From CAYLZN01 sp964387935 (GTDB taxonomy: Bacteria; Acidobacteriota; Vicinamibacteria; Vicinamibacterales; JAFNAJ01), in NCBI GenBank assembly GCA_964387935.1, contig CAYLZN010000181.1, positions 1 through 11,522 of the forward strand: DNA of 11,522 nucleotides. The letters run 5' to 3'. The position numbers and the translations under genes are program-made. The notes beneath the pieces were generated by a model. The model did not search any database, had not been told where the DNA came from, and saw only the letters and a program-made list of their open reading frames with translations. Positions 1 to 6,131 of the stretch are shown here, piece after piece. The number at the start of each line of letters is the position of its first letter. Position 1 is the first letter of the stretch.

Positions 1-471
1 CTGGTCGCCGCGCGCGCGATGAAGGCTGGCCTTGCGCACCTCGAGCCCGTGCTCGCGGCGTGTGGGATCGAACCCGTCGGCACGTTCGTGATCGGCACCG
101 TGAAGGGCGACATCCACGACATTGGTAAGAACCTGGTCGCGATGATGCTGCGCGGCGCGGGCTTCCGTGTCGTGGACCTGGGCGTCAACACCCCGCTCTC
201 GAAGTTCCTGGCGGCCATCGACGAACACCGGCCGCATCTCGTGGGCATGTCGGCGTTGCTCACGACGACGATGGGGCAGATGAAGGCGAACATCGAAGCG
301 TTCCGGCAGGCAGGCCTGCTGGAGCGCCTGCGTGTGATGGTGGGAGGCGCGCCCGTCACGGAGGAGTACGCCCGTGCCATCGGCGCCGATGGCTACGGGC
401 CGGACGCAGCGAGCGCGGTGATCCGGGCGCTCGAACTCCTCGAGGCGGTGAAGCAAGCGCGGGCCGGCTAG
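1..471 (+). CDS. Corrinoid (B12-binding) methyltransferase component, 5' end cut off
   Basis: The reading frame is open from base 1 and ends with TAG at 469-471. The ATG at 19 is probably internal, because the codons before it (LVAARA) continue the helical cap that precedes the cobalamin domain in this family. The Rossmann-like B12 domain has the DxHxxG signature (GDIHDIGKN), whose His at 115-117 would be the lower axial cobalt ligand. It is followed by the S-x-L strand (MSALLTTTM) and the C-terminal VGGAP...GADGYGPDA segment. This order matches MtaC/MtbC/MttC-type corrinoid proteins, which carry a methyl group between a substrate methyltransferase and an acceptor methyltransferase in the cytoplasm. 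About 156 residues are visible against the usual 210-220, so roughly the first 55-60 lie outside the window. No partner methyltransferase gene is visible, so the methyl donor cannot be assigned. The gene converges on vapC with only 15 bp between them. Confidence 0.92.
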   Translation: MVAARAMKAGLAHLEPVLAACGIEPVGTFVIGTVKGDIHDIGKNLVAMMLRGAGFRVVDLGVNTPLSKFLAAIDEHRPHLVGMSALLTTTMGQMKANIEAFRQAGLLERLRVMVGGAPVTEEYARAIGADGYGPDAASAVIRALELLEAVKQARAG

Positions 472-486
472 TGGCGCTGGCGCCGG

Positions 487-903
487 TCAGATCCCGCGCA
501 CCTCGAATCCGAAGGCGCGTGCGGCCAGACCCAGCGCCGCGTCGTGTGTGGCCATGACGGGCTGGGTTCCCATCCGGTCGCGCCAGACGAGGGCCGTGGC
601 CAGGTGCAGCGTGTCGAGCGTGCCAAGTGGCGTCGGCAGTGGTTCGCTCGCCCGGATCAGCACGGGTGACCGGAGCAGGACCAGATCGATCCCCTCGAGC
701 CACTCCGCGACCGCGCGCTGGCGGACCACGGCCTCTTCCGTCGTGAGGAGGCCCTGGAGGCGCAGCCGATCGATCGTCCGTGCGCTCTCGACCGCGATCA
801 GCTCGCTCGACACGAGAGCGTCGCAGGCCCTGAGCTCCTCGAGCGCTCCGGGCTCGCGGAGCACGAGGCGCAGGAGCGCCGAGGTATCGACGTACGCGAT
901 CAC
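487..903 (-). CDS. vapC: VapC-type PIN-domain ribonuclease toxin
   Basis: A 138-residue PIN-domain protein, the usual size for VapC. The acidic residues that bind Mg2+ are all in place: Asp6 (YVDTSALL), Glu39 (SSELIAVESAR), Asp97 (GTLDTLHLATA) and Asp121 (ATHDAAL). VapC toxins are site-specific RNases that cleave tRNA or rRNA and stop translation until bound by the antitoxin; the RNA target cannot be read from sequence. The start is GTG at 903-901. It overlaps the antitoxin stop codon in the arrangement GTGA, so translation is very likely coupled to vapB. The catalytic set and the frame are intact, so the toxin should be active. The family call is secure; the assignment to VapC rather than another PIN toxin rests on the antitoxin partner and layout. 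Confidence 0.92.
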   Translation of the reverse strand: MIAYVDTSALLRLVLREPGALEELRACDALVSSELIAVESARTIDRLRLQGLLTTEEAVVRQRAVAEWLEGIDLVLLRSPVLIRASEPLPTPLGTLDTLHLATALVWRDRMGTQPVMATHDAALGLAARAFGFEVRGI

Positions 904-1145
904 CGGCGGCTGCGGTCGGCGAGCAGGACCGCGAGACTGTCGGTTGGCGACACCGGTGGTGGCGGGAGGCGGAGGTCGCGGGGACGCCGCCTGGCCCGCC
1001 GGACGTCAATCGATTCGGGCGCGTAGGGGACGATTCTCGCGACCGGCGTGTTTCGATCGAGCACGGTCACCGTGCGTCCCTTCCTCACCGCGCGGAGGTG
1101 CTCGCTGAGGCGAGCCTTCAGGTCGGCGATTCCGACACCCTTCAT
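900..1145 (-). CDS. vapB: VapB/Phd-YefM-type antitoxin
   Basis: An 81-residue protein. The N-terminal half (ADLKARLSEHLRAVRKGRTVTVLDRNTPVARIVP) is the typical Phd/YefM fold: a helix, then a strand with V-T-V-LDRN-PVA-I-P that dimerises and binds operator DNA. The C-terminal half, rich in Arg and Pro and ending in a short LAVLLADR helix, is the flexible part that normally wraps the toxin and blocks its active site. It is the first gene of the pair and overlaps vapC by 4 bp. The ATG at 1145-1143 is the only in-frame start, because an in-frame TAG lies four codons upstream. No Shine-Dalgarno is visible before it. The start codon lies inside an inverted repeat (1143-1163), as expected if the antitoxin represses its own promoter. 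The Phd-type family is clear; the symbol vapB follows the PIN partner. Confidence 0.88.
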   Translation of the reverse strand: MKGVGIADLKARLSEHLRAVRKGRTVTVLDRNTPVARIVPYAPESIDVRRARRRPRDLRLPPPPVSPTDSLAVLLADRSRR

Positions 1146-1163
1146 GACTATAGTCTAGTCATG
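1143..1163. promoter_or_regulatory. Palindromic operator and probable promoter of vapBC
   Basis: The arms CATGACTA (1143-1150) and TAGTCATG (1156-1163) are perfect 8-bp inverted repeats with a 5-bp spacer (TAGTC). Nested in the site is the perfect 10-bp palindrome GACTATAGTC (1146-1155). The site is AT-rich in otherwise very GC-rich DNA and covers the vapB start codon. On the minus strand TAGACT (1157-1152) fits a TANNNT -10 box six bases before the ATG, the spacing seen for leaderless transcripts. Type II antitoxins commonly bind such palindromes over their own promoter. Sequence symmetry is direct observation; binding and transcription start are inferred. Confidence 0.65.
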
Positions 1164-1220
1164 AGAGGTCATCGTGTCTACCGCTGCCGGCGAGCCCTCT
1201 CGGCATCCGGGTCCGTCTGG

Positions 1221-3662
1221 CTACCTCGGCGTCAGCGTCGTGACGCGTTCCGTCACAGCGGCCACCCTCTCGCGGGAGTACGCCACGGGAAAGTACCGGC
1301 CCCGGGCCCAGAGCTCGAAGAGATCCCGGTAGTGCGGGTCGTCGGGGTTTCCCGATTGTCCCGGTGCATTGAGACCCACGGCGTTGTCCCAGTCCTCCGT
1401 GTCCACGATGATCTTGAACGAACCGCCCGAGGTCTGGTTGTCGGTCGATCCGGTTGCGCTCACCGTGAGTGCGTCACCGCCCCGGGGCAGCGGACCGACG
1501 TCGAGCTGCTGGCGCGTGGCGGCGTTCACGACGCCGCTCAGCGTGTGTCGGATGAGCACATGGTGGAAGCGTTCCTGGCCGTAGGTCCAGCGGGTCATGT
1601 CCGGTCCAAACCGTCCGTCGAGTTCCGCCACCGCCTGGGTGAAGCTGCGCGCGAGCAGGGCGTCACGCCCCTTGACGGGGTCGGGGCCGAACCGGCCGTC
1701 CGGCGCGTACAGCCAGTCGACGATCCGCTTCACCTGGATGATCGACCCCCGCACGACACCACGGGCGGCAGGCGGGATCATCAGCTCCCGCACGTTCGCG
1801 AACAACTGGCGGGAGAACATGGCGTAGATCCCGGCCGGGACGGAGTCCTGGTGGAGGACGAAGTCCCAGGCGAGCAGCGCGTCGCGCGCCTGCTGAGCGA
1901 GTCGTCCTTCGATCGGGAGATCCCGGAGGAGCGGGACGAGCTGTCGCGCCGGGATCGACAGGTCGTCGTTCTGCAGGCGCACGGTCTCCGCGACGTTGAA
2001 GCGGCGGCCCGACCCGAGGACCTCCTCGACGCGGTGCGCCCGGTATGGATCGGCCCAGATGAAGTGACGCGCCTCGGGGAACGGATAGTCGTTGGGGAAC
2101 AGGTAGTGGTTGGCCGTGGCGATGGAGCCGCGTGGTGGATTGACCTCGGACGGCAGCGCGGTGATCGGCAGGAAGCCGTCCCACTCGAAGCGACCGTCGC
2201 CAGGTACCGGCAGCAGGCCGTCCCACGTGCGACGCAGGGGCTGGACCCCGGCAGCCTGCCAGCCGATCGTCCCGCGGCGATCCGCCCACACCATGTTCTC
2301 GGCCGGCATGTGGTTGAACGCGCAGGCCTCCCGGAACTCCTCCCAGGTGGTGGCCTGGTTCATGCGCAGGCTGGCGAGGTACGGCGCACCGCCAGGTTCG
2401 AGCCAGGCGGCGCGCAGCGCATACGCGCGGCGATTGGGCCGGTCTTCGAGGAGCACGGGCCCGTGACGCGTGAACTTGAGCTCCACCCGCTCTGGCGCGC
2501 GGCCCTTGACGGCGATGGTGGCCGCCTCCGCGCGCATGGCCTCCCAGCGTCCCTGGTACCGGTACTCATTCGGGTTGGCAGGATTGGTCTCGTAGACGTA
2601 CAGGTCTTCGCTGTCGTTTCCGAAGATCGTGAGGCCCCACGCGCCGTGCTGGTTGTGCCCGATCGACACGCCGGGCAGCACGGGCTCGCCGCCGCCGATC
2701 ACATCCCAGCCCGGCGCCACGAGGTGGACCCAGTACCGTAACGACGGCGCCTCGATCACCCGGTGGGGGTCGTTGGCCATGATCGGATAGGTGCTCTGCG
2801 AGCGCGTGCCGGCAATGACCCAGTTGTTGGATCCGATGGACGAGTCGATCAGCGGGGACCCGACCGGTGGGACAGTGGTCGCCACGTTGCCGAGCGCGCG
2901 GTACTCCGGCGTGACATCCTCCGGCCTGAACTGGATCGGATCGCGGAAGGCCGAGTACAGCTCCAGCACGCGGGGTGGGAACGCCCTTGGGTCGATGGCA
3001 GCGTCGAGCGTGAACGCGGGCTCGCCTCCCTGGAAGTAGAGCAACTGCCGCAGTGCCGCCGCGCTGCCGAGGGCGCCCATCGCCCGGACGTAGGCGACCT
3101 CGTTGGTCACGTTCGCGGCAAGGGCCTGATGGCGTGAGATGACGACGGCCGGGGTCCACGTGCCTGGCACGATGCCCAGCATCCGGAACTCGAGCGGCAG
3201 GGTGGCCGGCGATCGCAGCGCCTCGTCCACGCAGGCGTTCACTCCGCGGACGAAGGCCTCGACGATGCGTGTGCCGCGCGGGTGGTAGTGGGCCAGTTCG
3301 GTGTCGAGGTCGCCACGGAAGGCGTGGAGGCGCGCGCCGATGTCGCGCGGCAGTTCGCGTGGTCCCAGGATCTCGGCGACCGTGCCCGTCGCCCGTCGCC
3401 GCCACAGCTCGAACTGGAACAGACGGTCCTTCGCCGCGGCATATCCCTGCGCGAAGAACAGGTCGTCTTCGTTCTGCGCGTAGATGTGATTGATGCCCCA
3501 GCGGTCGCGGCGGATGTCGACCGGCTGTGCGAGACCCGACACCACGATGGTGGAGGTGGACGCCGGGGCCTGCGCCCCGAGGAGCCCGTGCAGGCCGCTC
3601 AGGAGCGCCCCGAGGGCGAGGGTGATGAGGACCGGGGCGGGTCGGCGGGACGGTCGGGTCAT
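1221..3662 (-). CDS. Secreted penicillin acylase family (Ntn-hydrolase) amidohydrolase
   Basis: An 813-residue precursor, normal for the family (about 750-850). It starts with a basic stretch and a hydrophobic signal peptide (about residues 1-32, cleavage near LLGA/QAP), so it should be exported. The alpha-chain region begins with WGINHIYAQNEDDLFFAQGYAAAKDRLFQ. The GSNNWVIAG motif at about 277-285 supplies Ser278, predicted to become the free N-terminal catalytic Ser of the beta chain after self-cleavage. MANDPH, RHGPVL (about 399-404), a likely oxyanion Asn near 456 (AENMVWADRRGTIGW) and the C-terminal PGQSGNP...LWARGRYFP block follow in family order. Members hydrolyse amide bonds of penicillins, cephalosporins, acyl-homoserine lactones or other N-acyl compounds; the substrate here is unknown. 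I chose the ATG at 3662-3660 because it gives a clean signal peptide; longer frames would run into the divergent gene. It lies 75 bp upstream of vapB and is divergent from the epimerase-like gene. Confidence 0.93.
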   Translation of the reverse strand: MTRPSRRPAPVLITLALGALLSGLHGLLGAQAPASTSTIVVSGLAQPVDIRRDRWGINHIYAQNEDDLFFAQGYAAAKDRLFQFELWRRRATGTVAEILGPRELPRDIGARLHAFRGDLDTELAHYHPRGTRIVEAFVRGVNACVDEALRSPATLPLEFRMLGIVPGTWTPAVVISRHQALAANVTNEVAYVRAMGALGSAAALRQLLYFQGGEPAFTLDAAIDPRAFPPRVLELYSAFRDPIQFRPEDVTPEYRALGNVATTVPPVGSPLIDSSIGSNNWVIAGTRSQSTYPIMANDPHRVIEAPSLRYWVHLVAPGWDVIGGGEPVLPGVSIGHNQHGAWGLTIFGNDSEDLYVYETNPANPNEYRYQGRWEAMRAEAATIAVKGRAPERVELKFTRHGPVLLEDRPNRRAYALRAAWLEPGGAPYLASLRMNQATTWEEFREACAFNHMPAENMVWADRRGTIGWQAAGVQPLRRTWDGLLPVPGDGRFEWDGFLPITALPSEVNPPRGSIATANHYLFPNDYPFPEARHFIWADPYRAHRVEEVLGSGRRFNVAETVRLQNDDLSIPARQLVPLLRDLPIEGRLAQQARDALLAWDFVLHQDSVPAGIYAMFSRQLFANVRELMIPPAARGVVRGSIIQVKRIVDWLYAPDGRFGPDPVKGRDALLARSFTQAVAELDGRFGPDMTRWTYGQERFHHVLIRHTLSGVVNAATRQQLDVGPLPRGGDALTVSATGSTDNQTSGGSFKIIVDTEDWDNAVGLNAPGQSGNPDDPHYRDLFELWARGRYFPVAYSRERVAAVTERVTTLTPR

Positions 3663-3772
3663 GCCGGACAGGATGCCACAGGGCGGCACGCCCGCGTCAC
3701 CGCCCGACTCGGCGCGCGCGACCGGCCGTTCTGCGACAATGCAGGGTGACGCGTCGATCGAAAGGAGCGTGC

Positions 3773-4936
3773 ATGGCGACACGGCGGACCTTCATCCGCA
3801 CGGGATTCCTGTTGGGCGGCAGCGCGGTGTGGTCGCGATTCGCGGGCGCCGTGCCCGGGCGTTCGGGCACGGCCGGTGCCCCCGCGAAGCCGATGCGGAT
3901 CCTGGTCCTCGGAGGCACGGGATTCATCGGGCCGCACCTCGTGCGCCACGCAGTGGCCCGCGGTCATGCGGTGACGATCTTCACGCGCGGCCGGCGGCAG
4001 GCCGAGTTGCCGCCGAGCGTCACGCGTCTCGTCGGCGATCGCAACGGGCAGCTGGACGCCCTCAAGAGCCGCACGTGGGACGTGGTCATCGACGATTCCG
4101 CGACCAATCCCGAGTGGGTCCGGTTGTCCACCGAGTTGCTGGCAGGCGCCGTCGGCCACTATGTGTTCACCTCGTCCACGGGCGTCTACTATCCCTACCT
4201 GAGGCGCGGCTACGACGAACGGGACGAGCCGCATACGGAGGTGAAGGACCCGAAGGACGGCTCTGAGGTCTTCGGCGTGAACAAGGCCTTGTGCGAGCGG
4301 CAGGTCCAGCGCGTCTTCGGTGACCGTCGCGTCATCGTCCGGCCCACCTACATCGTGGGACCCGGCGATACGACCGATCGGTTCCCGTACTGGCCCGTGC
4401 GACTGGCCCGGGGCGGCAATGTCCTGGCGCCTGGCAAGCCCGACGATCCCGTGGCCTTCATCGACGTGCGGGACCTCACCGAGTTCATGGTGAAGCTCGT
4501 CGAGGAGCGGCGCGCGGGGGTTGTCAACGTGGTCGGGCCGAAGGCCCCGATGACGGCGCGCGAGTTCTACGGGCGCGCGCAGGCGGCGATCAACCCGAAG
4601 GCCACGCTGGTGTCCGTCGAGGACTACGCGTTCCTCGAGGCGCACGGCATCGAGGCGGCGGTGCCATGGGTGATGTTGAAGGGCAACGACGACGGGCACC
4701 AGTCGATCCAGAACGCGAAGGTCATCGAGGCGGGGCTGACCTTCCGGCCTGTCGAGCAGTCGCTGAAGGACACGCTGGCGTGGTGGCCGTCGGTGCCAGA
4801 GGAACGGCGCGCCAAGCCCAGGTTCACAATCACGGAGGACGTGGAGTCGAAGGCTCTCACCGCCTGGCGGGCGCGGCGGGCAGGCGCTCAGGCTCGCCAG
4901 GCCCGCGGACAGACGCATGAACGAAGCCACCAGTGA
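3773..4936 (+). CDS. Tat-exported NAD-dependent epimerase/dehydratase-like protein (extended SDR)
   Basis: A 387-residue protein with a twin-arginine signal at the N-terminus (TRRTFIRTGFLLGG), followed from residue 42 by an NAD(P)-binding Rossmann fold with GGTGFIG (47-53). It is an extended short-chain dehydrogenase of the NAD-dependent epimerase/dehydratase or isoflavone-reductase-like type, with SSTGVYYP (about 134-141), RPTYIVGPGD (190-199) and FIDVRDL in family positions. The usual catalytic YxxxK reads FGVNK here: Phe167 (TTC, 4271-4273) replaces Tyr while Lys171 remains. Activity may therefore be altered, or the protein may serve as a binding protein. The substrate is unknown. The ATG at 3773 is supported by AAAGGAG at 3761-3767, five bases before it. 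A TGC-GACAAT extended -10-like sequence lies at 3732-3740 without a clear -35. The C-terminal tail is basic and Gln/Arg-rich, and its last 20 bp overlap the next gene. Confidence 0.9.
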   Translation: MATRRTFIRTGFLLGGSAVWSRFAGAVPGRSGTAGAPAKPMRILVLGGTGFIGPHLVRHAVARGHAVTIFTRGRRQAELPPSVTRLVGDRNGQLDALKSRTWDVVIDDSATNPEWVRLSTELLAGAVGHYVFTSSTGVYYPYLRRGYDERDEPHTEVKDPKDGSEVFGVNKALCERQVQRVFGDRRVIVRPTYIVGPGDTTDRFPYWPVRLARGGNVLAPGKPDDPVAFIDVRDLTEFMVKLVEERRAGVVNVVGPKAPMTAREFYGRAQAAINPKATLVSVEDYAFLEAHGIEAAVPWVMLKGNDDGHQSIQNAKVIEAGLTFRPVEQSLKDTLAWWPSVPEERRAKPRFTITEDVESKALTAWRARRAGAQARQARGQTHERSHQ

Positions 4937-5243
4937 TTGGTACGCCGACGAGTCGTTCTGGGAGGCGCTCTATCCCTTCCTGTTCACCGACGAACGGCGG
5001 GCTGCGGCGCCACGTGAGGCCGACGCGATCCTGGCGCTGATCGGTGAGCCCCCGGCGCGTCTGCTGGATCTGTGCTGCGGGCGCGCGGCCTCGAGGTCAC
5101 GGGCGTCGATCGCAGCGGCGTCCTCCTCGACAAGGCTCGTGCGTATGCTACAGCGGAGGAGACGCGCGTCACGTGGGTGCAGGCCGACATGCGCGGGTTC
5201 GTGCGGCCGGCTGTCCGACATCGACGCTGCGCGGGTGTCCGTG
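4917..5243 (+). pseudogene. SAM-dependent methyltransferase, N-terminal part, frame-broken and cut by assembly gap
   Basis: The ATG at 4917 overlaps the epimerase-like gene by 20 bp, suggesting coupled translation. The first 55 codons read as a class I methyltransferase start (WYADESFWEALYPFLF...ARLLDLCCG), ending at motif I. The family then continues with a glycine-rich GPGRHxLALA-type loop. Instead only 2 bases (CG, 5082-5083) separate that point from the next conserved block, RGLEVTGVDRSGVLLDKAR...WVQADMRGF, which sits in another frame from 5084. About 28 bp coding the SAM-binding loop appear to be missing. After about 5213 no frame is convincing, and the gene runs into the Ns, so the C-terminal half (normally about 130 or more residues) is unseen. 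It may be a true pseudogene or a sequencing or assembly error near a contig end; the gap makes error quite likely. Confidence 0.75.
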
Positions 5244-5253
5244 NNNNNNNNNN
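5244..5253. other. Assembly gap (10 Ns)
   Basis: Ten consecutive undetermined bases. A short fixed run of Ns usually marks a scaffold join of unknown true length. The methyltransferase gene to its left is incomplete, and the sequence to its right (5254-5289) leads straight into the ribosome-binding site of the next gene. Neighbour relations across this point are therefore only as good as the scaffolding. Reading frames that pass through the Ns are artefacts. Confidence 0.97.
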
Positions 5254-5289
5254 GGGATGGTCCCCGCATGCCCGGAAAGGCCAGGCGCT

Positions 5290-6084
5290 ATGACCTTCGA
5301 CGCGATCGACTTCGGGCAGATCTACCGGGAGCACATGGCGCGGGCGGGACGCCGCGCGAAGCGGGCGGCGGACTGGGATGCGCGCGCAACGGCCATGAGT
5401 CACGGAATCTTCAACGGAACTTACGTCGAGAGCTTCATCGCGCGGCTCGACCTGACGGGGTGCGCGACACTCCTCGACGTCGGGTGCGGACCCGGCACCA
5501 TTGCGCTGACCGTGGCGCCGCGGCTGGCCCACGTCGTCGGACTCGACTTCAGCCAGGGGATGATCGACGCCTTCACCGAGAACGCGCGGGCCCGCGGAGT
5601 CACGAACGCGACGGCGGTGCGTCGCGCGTGGGAGGACTCCTGGGAGGACGTGCCCCGATGCGACGTCGTCGTGGCGTCACGGTCCAGCCAGGTGGCGGAC
5701 CTGGAGGCCGCATTGCTGAAGATGGATGCGCACGCCCGGCGGCGGGTCTGCCTCACGCACCGGGTGGGCGGCCGATTCCTCGACGACTCGGTGTATCAGG
5801 CCCTCGGCCGCGAGGACGAGCCGCTGCCTGACTACATCTACGTGCTGGCCATCCTCCACCGGCACGGCATCCACACGTGGGTGGACTACGTCGAGGGCGA
5901 GAACCGCCTGGAGCACGTGACCGACTTCGACGACTGCGCAAGGAAGGTGGAATGGTCCCTCGGATCGCTGACGGCGGCCGAGCGCGATCGACTGCGCGCG
6001 CACTACGAGCGGCGCGACGGGCAGCTCGGCGGAGCGCCGGTGATGTGGGCGTTCATCTCGTGGGAGACGCGCGCCGGCGCCTGA
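5290..6084 (+). CDS. Class I SAM-dependent methyltransferase
   Basis: A complete 264-residue cytoplasmic methyltransferase with no signal peptide or membrane segment. The N-terminal helix has the WDARA motif (about residues 33-37) often seen just before the Rossmann domain. Motif I is LLDVGCGPGTIAL, binding SAM. The acidic strand-2 motif VVGLDFSQGMID binds the ribose, and WEDVPRCDVVVASRSSQVADLEAAL corresponds to motif IV and the following helix. The C-terminal half contains a conserved-looking DYIYVLAILHRHGIHTWVDYVEG segment that probably shapes the acceptor site. The methyl acceptor cannot be deduced. The ATG at 5290 is preceded by GGAAAGG (5274-5280) nine bases upstream, a plausible ribosome-binding site. 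It differs from the broken methyltransferase to its left in N-terminus and motif I, so it is not the other half of that gene. Its own promoter cannot be judged because of the gap. Confidence 0.9.
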   Translation: MTFDAIDFGQIYREHMARAGRRAKRAADWDARATAMSHGIFNGTYVESFIARLDLTGCATLLDVGCGPGTIALTVAPRLAHVVGLDFSQGMIDAFTENARARGVTNATAVRRAWEDSWEDVPRCDVVVASRSSQVADLEAALLKMDAHARRRVCLTHRVGGRFLDDSVYQALGREDEPLPDYIYVLAILHRHGIHTWVDYVEGENRLEHVTDFDDCARKVEWSLGSLTAAERDRLRAHYERRDGQLGGAPVMWAFISWETRAGA

Positions 6085-6114
6085 GCCGTCCGCACGCCCG
6101 ACGGCGCCCTGACA

Positions 6115-6120
6115 TAGAAT
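6115..6120 (+). promoter_or_regulatory. Possible -10 box of the kinase gene
   Basis: TAGAAT matches the TATAAT consensus in five of six bases, in the 47-bp space between the methyltransferase stop and the kinase ATG at 6132. It would place transcription start about five bases before the ATG, giving a near-leaderless message. That fits the absence of a Shine-Dalgarno (the preceding bases are CCCCCTACCA). No recognisable -35 is present, so this is tentative. Confidence 0.3.
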
Positions 6121-6131
6121 GCCCCCTACCA

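Noticed and set aside
473..484. Small hairpin GGCG-CTGG-CGCC between the corrinoid gene and vapC as a terminator
   Set aside because: Only a 4-bp stem and no U-run; such short GC repeats occur by chance here.
1098..2741. Long plus-strand frame of 547 codons opposite the acylase gene
   Set aside because: It is antisense to a clear family member, with no recognisable domain; long open shadow frames are normal at this GC content.
3663..3782. Longer acylase start upstream of the ATG at 3660-3662
   Set aside because: The extra 40 residues do not resemble a signal peptide and would overlap the start and ribosome-binding site of the divergent gene.
3659..4930. Minus-strand frame of 423 codons opposite the epimerase-like gene
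   Set aside because: No domain; the opposite strand encodes a clear Tat signal and Rossmann fold.
5044..5831. Frames that read through the Ns and would join the two methyltransferases
   Set aside because: The Ns have unknown true length, and each methyltransferase has its own N-terminus and motif I, so they are separate genes.
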